From contig CAMEJP010000021.1 of the NCBI GenBank assembly GCA_945920185.1, forward strand, positions 1-35,691: a stretch of 35,691 nt of DNA, given 5' to 3'. Made by a program: the position numbers and the translations under genes. This DNA is from an uncultured Eubacterium sp. (lineage in GTDB: Bacteria; Bacillota; Clostridia; Lachnospirales; Lachnospiraceae). This document shows, piece after piece, positions 25,672-32,496 of this stretch (position 1 is the stretch's first letter; each line of letters starts with the position of its first letter). The notes beneath the pieces are model-generated. The model had not been told where the DNA came from, ran no database searches, and was given only the letters and a program-made list of their open reading frames with translations.

Positions 25672-26483
25672 TCCGCCAGACAGCTAAGTATTCTTAACTC
25701 TTTGACAAGATTTTCAAGCTGTATATCAAGACTGCAGTCAAAAACTCCTGCATCCGTTTCTATAATGCATTGATTTCGTTTCAAATTTGAGTCCTGATAT
25801 ATTTCGATACTTACATTTTTTGACACATGCTCATACAACTTTTCCTTGCTGTTAAGCATAAACTGATAATCTTCTTTTGACACCTTTATGAGGAAATGCT
25901 TGCTTATTTCCGTATTTCTCATAACACTGTCTACAAGATGCAATATGGTATCCCTGTTTGCGTCTGCCATAGTGTGAGTAACCTTTGTAAACACCGTAAG
26001 CAATGTCTCTACGAGCTGCGGTTCAAGTTCTTTGCGCATATTCTCATAGTCGTCCTCAAGGTTCTTTTTCAACTCGTCATACTCTTTATTCTTTGACGCT
26101 ATATGTTTGTCAAGCTCCATATATGCCTGTTTTGAACCTTCCTCATATCCTTCAATATGAGCCTGTTCTTTTATTTTTTCTGCTTCAGTCCTTGCTTCTT
26201 CAATTATCTTCTTTGATTGAAGGTGAGCGTCATTTATTATGTCCACAGCCTTATTTCGGGCATTATCAATCAGTTCCTCTTCGTTTACCAGTTCCTCTAC
26301 CTTTGTGGCATCTATTCCCTCCACAAAGCCATCCTCGTCTTCAATAAGCACTGCGGGCTGCGTATCCTGAAGCATTGCTTCTTTTATGGCTTCCAGCCTT
26401 GACATAACGCGCTCGTTGGAGTCTATTATCCTCGACTCCACAGATGTATTGGCAATACTTGAAGATTTATAAAGATTAGACAA
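25668..26483 (-). CDS. fliH: Flagellar export ATPase regulator FliH
   Basis: FliH is the peripheral stator of the FliI ATPase. The 271-residue protein has a variable N-terminus, a long coiled coil at about 70-150 with repeated A/E/K/Q helices (including KIKEQAHIEGYEEGSKQAYM), and a V-ATPase subunit E-like C-terminal domain (LTVFTKVTHTMADANRDTIL, then CIIETDAGVFDCSLDIQLENLVKEL). The start is TTG at 26483; its full GGAGGTGA ribosome site lies inside the end of fliG and the two genes overlap by eight bases. No better ATG is available. Confidence 0.94.
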   Translation of the reverse strand: MSNLYKSSSIANTSVESRIIDSNERVMSRLEAIKEAMLQDTQPAVLIEDEDGFVEGIDATKVEELVNEEELIDNARNKAVDIINDAHLQSKKIIEEARTEAEKIKEQAHIEGYEEGSKQAYMELDKHIASKNKEYDELKKNLEDDYENMRKELEPQLVETLLTVFTKVTHTMADANRDTILHLVDSVMRNTEISKHFLIKVSKEDYQFMLNSKEKLYEHVSKNVSIEIYQDSNLKRNQCIIETDAGVFDCSLDIQLENLVKELRILSCLAE

Positions 26484-27498
26484 TTAACTCGTCACCTCCG
26501 CCTCTGGCGATAACGATTTCGCCGGAATCTTCCAGCTTTCTGATAATATTAACAATCTTCTGCTGTGCCTCTTCAACATCCTTAAGACGGACAGGTCCCA
26601 TAAAGTCCATATCCTCTTTTATCATAACGGCAAGACGCTTTGAAAGGTTGTTAAAGATAATATTCTGAACATCCTCGTTAGAACCTTTAAGGGCAATAGC
26701 GAGGTCATTGTTATCAACATCCCTGAGTACTCTCTGGATAGACCTGTCATCAAGCGAAAGAATATCCTCGAATACAAACATTTTTCTTCTGATTTCGTCT
26801 GCAAGCTCCGGATCCTCGATTTCGAGTGTTTCCATGATATGCTTCTCTGTTCCTCTGTCAACGGTATTGAGGATTTGAACGATGGCATCAACGCCGCCGA
26901 TGATTGTGTAATCCTGATTAACAAGTGAAGCCAGTTTTCTTTCAAGCACCTTTTCAACCTCTTTTATTACATCAGGAGAGGTTCTGTCCATCTGAGCAAT
27001 ACGTTTTGCAACATCCGCCTGTTTCTCAATAGGAAGCGCAGAGACCACCTGTGACGCCTGTGAAGGCGGCAGATATGACAAAATAAGTGCGATAGTCTGC
27101 GGATGCTCGTCCTGAATAAAGTTGAGAAGCTGTGCAGGGTCTGCCTTTCTCACGAACTCAAAAGGACGTACCTGAAGCGAAGCAGTAAGTTTTCCGATAA
27201 CTTCTCTTGCCTTCTCTTCTCCGAGTGCTTTTTCAAGCAAATCTTTAGCATAACCGATACCGCCTTCTGCTATATACTGCTGAGCCAGACATATTTCATA
27301 AAATTCGTTCATTACATCTTCTTTAGTCTGTGGCGACACGCTGTTTATGTTTGCAATTTCAAGCGTAAGCTGCTCAATTTCGTCTTCTTTTAAATGTTTA
27401 AATATCTTAGCAGACTTCTCAGGCCCCAAAGAAATGAGAAGTGTAGCTGCTTTTTCTGTACCGCTTAACTCTAAGCTTTTATTGTTATTCTTAGCCAT
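26476..27498 (-). CDS. fliG: Flagellar motor switch protein FliG
   Basis: FliG links the MS ring to the C-ring and contacts MotA. The 340-residue protein has all three domains: the N-terminal FliF-binding domain (LSGTEKAATLLISLGPEKSA), the middle domain with EHPQTIALILSYLPPSQASQVVS, and the C-terminal torque domain (MFVFEDILSLDDRSIQRVLR, then SKRLAVMIKEDMDFMGPVRL). The charged residues used for torque are present. Start ATG 27498 is chosen, with GGAGG six bases upstream. An ATG at 27522 would add eight residues without a site. Confidence 0.98.
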   Translation of the reverse strand: MAKNNNKSLELSGTEKAATLLISLGPEKSAKIFKHLKEDEIEQLTLEIANINSVSPQTKEDVMNEFYEICLAQQYIAEGGIGYAKDLLEKALGEEKAREVIGKLTASLQVRPFEFVRKADPAQLLNFIQDEHPQTIALILSYLPPSQASQVVSALPIEKQADVAKRIAQMDRTSPDVIKEVEKVLERKLASLVNQDYTIIGGVDAIVQILNTVDRGTEKHIMETLEIEDPELADEIRRKMFVFEDILSLDDRSIQRVLRDVDNNDLAIALKGSNEDVQNIIFNNLSKRLAVMIKEDMDFMGPVRLKDVEEAQQKIVNIIRKLEDSGEIVIARGGGDELIV

Positions 27499-27552
27499 AT
27501 ATTTCCTCCAACCCAAAAGCATGACAGGATGCCGGATTTCACATCCCTAACT

Positions 27553-29163
27553 CTATTCCCATCCGTCATCAAGCCAGTTTCTAAGCAATAATGCCACAGC
27601 TTCCGGATTTTCGTCGACAAATTTTTCGATGGCAATACGAACCTCCGACTTTTCCTGAAGGTCAATCTCGTCAACAGACTGACCCTGCTTCTCCTTAGTT
27701 GCTGCAAGCATTTCCTCAACAGAAAGCTCAGGTTCTGTTTCTTTGACCGTAATAGGTCTTGCACTTCTGAATACAACAAACGCAAGCAGAAGAAGTATTG
27801 CTACCGCTACCGCTATCGTAATCCATCTGCTGGTATTGCTTGCCTTTTCAGCAGGTTCTATAAAATATGGTACTCTGTAAGCAAGTATTGATATGTTCTC
27901 CGCACTGATACCCGTACCCTTAGATACCATTTCCTTTATCTTGTCATCAAGCGGAAGTTCCTCATACTGTCCGTGCTGAGTCTTGAACTCGTTCCAAGTC
28001 ATATCCTTTAACTGTCCTGAGGCTTTTACTTCATCATAGCTGTATACGACATTATCATGCAAAATAACCGCTATTGAAGAATCTGAAAGTATGATGTCTC
28101 CCGGCTTCTTATTTGTTGTGGTAACAAATTCGTTCGGCAGATACCAGTATTGTTTTACATAGGCTTCAGTAGTCGTTCCGTCCTGATTTTGTATAAGATA
28201 TGTTGTATCACTGTCATTTGAATCAGTTCCCGGAATTCCTCCGGCTCCCGTAGTACCTGTATTCTTCTGTTCCAATGACTGAGAATACAAGCCTTCCTCT
28301 CTGCCTTCCTGAGCCTCATATTTCTTTGAAATCTCAGTTACCTCGTCATAGTTTATGTCAAGATTCAACGACACCTGTGCGTCATCATATGTAGGTATCT
28401 TAAGCAATGCATTCTTTATGCTGTTCTTTATCGTACTTTCTATCTGTGCCTGATACTTTCTCTGAGACACCAGACTTCCTCCTAAATTTGACGCATTATT
28501 CTCTCCCGAATATATGGAAGCACCCGAACTTGATATAATAGTAATTTTTTCGGTACTCTTGTTACCAACAGCCGTCTTTATAAACTGGGCAAGATTCTCG
28601 CCCACTTCTTCCGAAAGCTCATTTTTAAGCACAAGCACGACGCCGACTGATGTATCCTCGTCCTTTGACAGTATAACTGATGAAGACTCCGCCTCTTTGA
28701 TACTTACATAGGCTTTCTTTATTCCGTCTATCTGAGAAAGGTCACTTGAAAGCTTGGACTCAAGGTAAGCCTTGTACTTTCTTGCCTTATCCGTCTCAGT
28801 GGTGGAAAATCCTCCGTTAAGGGCATCCGACAAAGAATAACCGTCTGCCTGTATGTTGTTTGAGCCAAGTATAATCTTTGAATTGACAAGATTTTTCTTT
28901 TCTACCGTTACCGTAAGTGCGTCATCTTTTACCTGATAGGCAATCTGATTCTCAGTAAGCAGTGCAGTAACCTCGCTTACTTCCGAATAGCTTGTACAGG
29001 CTTTAAGTTCTTCCCACTTCGGACGGGATGTTGCCCACACAACCAACGCGACTACCAATATGACAAGCACGACCGAACTAATCATGATGGTTTTTTGCTT
29101 TTTATTGTATTTATTCCAAAATTCTTTTATACGATTTAGAATATCTCTAACTCTTTCATTCAT
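27553..29163 (-). CDS. fliF: Flagellar MS-ring protein FliF
   Basis: FliF forms the MS ring on which the motor is built. The 536-residue protein has an N-terminal membrane helix (KTIMISSVVLVILVVALVVW) and a second one near 445-465 (WITIAVAVAILLLLAFVVFR). The ring-building domains lie between. The C-terminal cytoplasmic tail (IRIAIEKFVDENPEAVALLLRNWLDDGWE-type) is the FliG-binding helix. Start ATG 29163 has AGGAG upstream. It follows fliE by 14 bases. Confidence 0.98.
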   Translation of the reverse strand: MNERVRDILNRIKEFWNKYNKKQKTIMISSVVLVILVVALVVWATSRPKWEELKACTSYSEVSEVTALLTENQIAYQVKDDALTVTVEKKNLVNSKIILGSNNIQADGYSLSDALNGGFSTTETDKARKYKAYLESKLSSDLSQIDGIKKAYVSIKEAESSSVILSKDEDTSVGVVLVLKNELSEEVGENLAQFIKTAVGNKSTEKITIISSSGASIYSGENNASNLGGSLVSQRKYQAQIESTIKNSIKNALLKIPTYDDAQVSLNLDINYDEVTEISKKYEAQEGREEGLYSQSLEQKNTGTTGAGGIPGTDSNDSDTTYLIQNQDGTTTEAYVKQYWYLPNEFVTTTNKKPGDIILSDSSIAVILHDNVVYSYDEVKASGQLKDMTWNEFKTQHGQYEELPLDDKIKEMVSKGTGISAENISILAYRVPYFIEPAEKASNTSRWITIAVAVAILLLLAFVVFRSARPITVKETEPELSVEEMLAATKEKQGQSVDEIDLQEKSEVRIAIEKFVDENPEAVALLLRNWLDDGWE

Positions 29164-29177
29164 ATAAAACTCCTGAA

Positions 29178-29495
29178 TTAAATCTGAATTTGCATAATCT
29201 CTCTGTATGCTTCAAGCAGCTTATCTCTTATCGCAACCGTATAAGAGAGCGACAGATTAGCTTTTTGCTGTATGACTCCAAGCTCATGTGTGCTTGTAAG
29301 TTTTCCGAGAGCAAAATCAATCTCTGCCTGCTCAGCCTGTTCAATATATGTATTGGTATTATTGAGCAGTTCCTTTGCCGCATCCAATATTCCGGAAAAT
29401 GCGTTTGTATTGTCCGTTTCGGCAGTTTCCGTATTTTTAAGAAGACTGTTCACATAGTCTGTATTTATTCCGTTTAACAGTGAAATACTGTCCAT
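29178..29495 (-). CDS. fliE: Flagellar hook-basal body complex protein FliE
   Basis: FliE connects the MS ring to the rod. The 105-residue protein ends in the conserved LGVIQQKANLSLSYTVAIRD and the family's terminal helix (KLLEAYREIMQIQI). The N-terminal part is variable. Start ATG 29495 has GTAGGAGG upstream. It follows flgC by ten bases. The order flgB-flgC-fliE-fliF is the standard start of Gram-positive fla operons. Confidence 0.97.
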   Translation of the reverse strand: MDSISLLNGINTDYVNSLLKNTETAETDNTNAFSGILDAAKELLNNTNTYIEQAEQAEIDFALGKLTSTHELGVIQQKANLSLSYTVAIRDKLLEAYREIMQIQI

Positions 29496-29505
29496 TTAGT
29501 ACCTC

Positions 29506-29952
29506 CTACTGACCGATTTCCAGGCCCTTGCTCGCCATTGCTTTGCTCGCATTAAATGCCGTAACATTTGCCTCGTAAGACCTTGTGGCATCAATCAGAT
29601 TAGTCATTTCCGTAATAACATTTACATTAGGATATGTTACATATCCGTTCTCGTCTGCATCAGGATGTGACGGGTCATATACAAGCGACATTTCCGTCTC
29701 ATAATCCTCAGTAATCGCCGTAACCTTAACTCCGTTTCCCGCAAGACCTGCACTGGCTCTTGCAAGAGAGGAAGAAAATGTATCAGCAGTAGCACCCTTT
29801 TCGGCAAATACCACAGTCTTGCGTCTGTATACACCGCCGTCCTCTGTCCTTGTGGTATTAACATTTGCAATATTCTGTGCAATAATATCTGTTCTAAGCC
29901 TTTGGGCAGTCATGCCCGAAGCACTTATGTCAAATGATGTAAATAATGCCAT
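29506..29952 (-). CDS. flgC: Flagellar proximal rod protein FlgC
   Basis: FlgC is a proximal rod subunit. The 148-residue protein has the N-terminal rod signature (FDISASGMTAQRLRTDIIAQNIANVNTTRT) and the C-terminal amphipathic helix (ATRSYEANVTAFNASKAMASKGLEIGQ). Start ATG 29952 is preceded by AGGTGA with a five-base spacer; a GTG at 29961 is part of that site. It lies 20 bases after flgB. Confidence 0.97.
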   Translation of the reverse strand: MALFTSFDISASGMTAQRLRTDIIAQNIANVNTTRTEDGGVYRRKTVVFAEKGATADTFSSSLARASAGLAGNGVKVTAITEDYETEMSLVYDPSHPDADENGYVTYPNVNVITEMTNLIDATRSYEANVTAFNASKAMASKGLEIGQ

Positions 29953-29971
29953 GCACTTCACCTAATCCTTT

Positions 29972-30376
29972 CTAATTACCAATCACAGTCTTTATTCTGC
30001 CAAATTCCGCAGACATACTGTCAATCAAGCCGTTATACAGAAGCTGGTTTGACGCCAGCTCGACATTCTCCGTTTCAATATCAACATTGTTGCCGTCAAG
30101 CCTGTATGACATATTGCCGTAATCAGTATAGACATTATAGTAAACACCGTCCGCATCCATATCTTCTGGTCTTTTTGTAAGAGTTTTGATTCTGTTATTG
30201 CCTTTAGTAGAATTAAGTTCTGTTTCAAGATAAGTTGAAAACGTTACATCCTGGCGCTTATAACCGGGAGTGTCCACATTAGCAATATTATTATTCAAAA
30301 CTTCATTACGTTTCCAGCTGACATCCGCTGCTTTATTCAGCATATCCACATAATCGAATGCTCCTGAAATAATCAT
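29972..30376 (-). CDS. flgB: Flagellar proximal rod protein FlgB
   Basis: FlgB is the first gene of the operon and a proximal rod subunit. The 134-residue protein has VSWKRNEVLNNNIANVDTPGYKR, the rod N-terminal signature with NNIANxxTxGYK, and a C-terminal helix (LYNGLIDSMSAEFGRIKTVIGN). I chose ATG 30376, six bases after GGAGG. An in-frame ATG at 30388 is upstream of and overlaps that ribosome site, so it is unlikely. It is preceded by a leader of about 200 nt and a promoter. Confidence 0.97.
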   Translation of the reverse strand: MIISGAFDYVDMLNKAADVSWKRNEVLNNNIANVDTPGYKRQDVTFSTYLETELNSTKGNNRIKTLTKRPEDMDADGVYYNVYTDYGNMSYRLDGNNVDIETENVELASNQLLYNGLIDSMSAEFGRIKTVIGN

Positions 30377-30576
30377 ATTTGCCTCCATTCCGAAGCGTTA
30401 GTGTACTTTCGTCCCGCCAATCCCATATCTGCGGTCACGATTTCCGATGTCTGTGACGCTTCGGCACAAACCCGGCGAGCGAAAAATCTGCCTATAAAGG
30501 AAATCTTTCACTCTTTTTCACTCCTTCCATGCGCATCCTTGCCGTTTAATGTCCGTGCGGACATTCTTTTCCATAT
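30377..30576 (-). promoter_or_regulatory. Structured ~200 nt leader of the flagellar operon
   Basis: The transcript leader runs from the likely start at about 30576 to the flgB ATG. Starting at the 5' end it has a hairpin AATGTCC-GCAC-GGACATT (30565-30548), two short overlapping reading frames, then a multi-branch element closed by a nine-pair perfect stem (CCGAAGCGT 30464-30456 with ACGCTTCGG 30398-30390). That stem ends two bases before the flgB ribosome site TGGAGG (30387-30382). Six ANGGA motifs are present. It does not match the conserved cores of c-di-GMP riboswitches by eye. A post-transcriptional control element is inferred. Confidence 0.6.
30492..30530 (-). CDS. Possible 12-codon leader peptide (uORF)
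   Basis: ATG at 30530 opens a 12-residue frame (MEGVKKSERFPL) with AAGGA five bases upstream and a TAG stop. A second 18-residue frame starts at 30564 and ends at 30508, overlapping it out of frame. There is no cluster of one amino acid as in a classical attenuator, so a coding role is uncertain. Either could simply be chance in a leader with many GGA/ATG combinations. Confidence 0.2.
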   Translation of the reverse strand: MEGVKKSERFPL

Positions 30577-30581
30577 ATACT

Positions 30582-30609
30582 ATTATATACTAAATGATGA
30601 CAAATACAA
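30582..30609 (-). promoter_or_regulatory. Main flagellar operon promoter (sigma-A type)
   Basis: The minus strand has TTGTAT, a 16-base spacer, then TATAAT. CTTGTA with a 17-base spacer is an equivalent reading. The -35 matches four of six consensus positions and the -10 is perfect. Predicted start is about 30575-30576. The TAAA-N15-GCCGATAA pattern of SigD is absent, so the early operon would be read by the housekeeping polymerase. It lies just downstream of the ABC transporter terminator. Confidence 0.6.
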
Positions 30610-30640
30610 GTGAAAAATAACAAAATATTGTGTTTTTTGT

Positions 30641-30672
30641 CAAAAAAGAAGGCCGCCGTCAGGCGTCCTTCT
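30641..30672 (-). terminator. Rho-independent terminator of the ABC transporter unit
   Basis: The minus strand reads AGAAGGACGCC, loop TGAC, then GGCGGCCTTCT, followed by TTTTTT. The stem has ten pairs with one A-G mismatch. It overlaps the TGA stop of the second ABC gene (30661-30659). It isolates the ABC unit from the flagellar promoter about 30 bases further on. Confidence 0.9.
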
Positions 30673-32493
30673 CTTCAAACTGGCTGTTGTATAGCGAAGC
30701 ATAGAAACCGTTCTGCGCCATAAGCGTATCGTGATTTCCCTGTTCAATAATATCTCCGTCTTTCATAACCAGTATTATATCTGCATTTCTTATGGTCGAA
30801 AGTCTGTGAGCTATGATAAAGCTGGTTCTTCCGGCAGTAAGGTTATCCATGGCCTTCTGTATTCTTTCTTCCGTTCTTGTATCAACTGAGCTTGTAGCTT
30901 CGTCAAGTATAAGAATTCTGTTATCCGCAAGTATTGCTCTTGCTATGGTAAGGAGCTGTTTCTGGCCTGAAGACACATTACTTGCCTCCTCGTTAAGCTG
31001 TAGCCGCCGGGAAGGGTCATTATAAACCTGTTGGCGTAAGCCGCCCTTGCAGCCTCCACTACTTCCTCGTCAGTAGCATCAAGACGTCCGTAACGGATAT
31101 TCTCCATTATGCTTCCTTTAAAAAGCCACGTATCCTGGAGCACCATACCAAAACATTCCCTAAGCTCACTTCTGTCAAATTCCCTGATGTCATGACCGTC
31201 TATAAGAATGCGTCCGCCATTTAAGTCATAAAATCTCATAAGCAGCTTAACTATTGTAGTCTTTCCGGCACCTGTCGGTCCTACTATTGCAACCTTCTGA
31301 CCCGGCTTAACCTCCATTGAGAAGTCATGTATAATAGTCTTTCCTTCAATGTATCCGAAATTGACGTGGTCAAAGGTTACGCTTCCCGTGATATCCGAAG
31401 CCTTAAGCCTGTTGCCTTCAATTCCCTTAAGCTCCTCTTCATCTTCTTCAAGGAACTCAAATACACGCTCGCTTGCCGCCATTGTCGACTGAAGCATATT
31501 TGATACCTGAGCCATTTGGGATATAGGCTGTGTAAAGTTTCTGACATATTGGATAAATGACTGTATATTACCTACCGTAATGGTGCCTCTGGCAGCAAGA
31601 ATACCTCCTACAATGGCAATAGCCACATATCCGAGATTGCCTATAAAGTTCATAATCGGCATCATAAGACCTGATAAAAACTGTGATTTCCATGCTGACC
31701 TATACAGTGCATCATTATCTCTGTTAAAATCATTTAACACTGCTTCTTCCCTGTTAAATGCCTTTATTATAATATGACCGCTGTATATTTCTTCTACCTG
31801 TCCGTTTACGTCTCCAAGGCTCTTTTGCTGCATTTTAAAGTATTTTTGCGAATGCTTTACTATAAATGATATAAGCATAAGTGACAACGGCAGTATAAGA
31901 AATGTAATAGCCGTAAGCAAAGGACTTATGGTAAGCATCATTACCGTAACGCCGATAATAGTTGATACGGAGGTTATAAGCTGGGTTATACTCTGATTAA
32001 GACCCTGTCCGAGAGTATCAACATCATTTGTTATTCTTGACAATACCTCGCCGTGAGTCTTGGTATCAAAATACTTCATAGGCATTCTGTTAATTTTTGC
32101 AATCATTTCCTGACGAAGTCTGTATGACACCTTCTGGGAGATGTTTGTCATAATAAACGCCTGTATAAACGAACACAATGCACTCACGCCGTACAGCACC
32201 GCAACAAATACAAGTATCTGTCCCACGCGTTTAAAATCTATACCTGAGCCGCCCGAAAATTTGCTCTGCAGTCCCGTAAATATCTCCGTGGTGGCATTAC
32301 CCAATATCTTAGGTCCGATTACATTAAACACCGTGCCGGCAACGGCAAATACGATTACTACAAGAACAGCATATTTATAGTTGCCTATATATTCCACGAG
32401 CTTTTTGAAAGATTTTTTGAAATCCTTAGCTTTTTCTCCCGGCATCATTCCTCCCGGTCCGTGAGGTCCTTTTGGTCTTCCGTTTTCTGCCAT
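30659..32493 (-). pseudogene. ABC exporter half-transporter, frameshifted before signature motif
   Basis: The membrane domain (about residues 40-340) and the first part of the ATPase domain read in one frame from ATG 32493. They include Walker A GPTGAGKTT at 405-413 and the Q-loop Gln453. At 30997/30998 the homology jumps to the -1 frame: GGYS then [12 protein letters not shown]. The rest (signature SSGQ, Walker [12 protein letters not shown]-loop IIAHRLS) continues to 30659. Comparison with the usual GGYxxxLNEE spacing fits a net loss of about seven bases. As it stands the first frame ends 16 codons later without signature or Walker B. A GTG with AGGAGG upstream could start the distal 105 codons separately. 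It is the canonical (Glu, His) partner of the upstream gene. Sequencing error is not excluded. Confidence 0.8.
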
Positions 32494-32496
32494 AGC

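Noticed and set aside
30377-30576. c-di-GMP-I (GEMM) or c-di-GMP-II riboswitch in the flagellar leader
   Set aside because: GGGACGAAAG is faintly like the GEMM GGGACGCAAAG segment, but the other conserved parts (GGGCAAACC, tetraloop receptor) are missing, and no class II core is visible. It is kept as an unknown structured leader.
30943-31010. Programmed -1 frameshift in the ABC gene
   Set aside because: There is no X-XXY-YYZ slippery heptamer at the junction, and the purine SD-like run is downstream rather than upstream of it. The spacing to homologues also lacks about seven bases. A deletion or sequence error is simpler.
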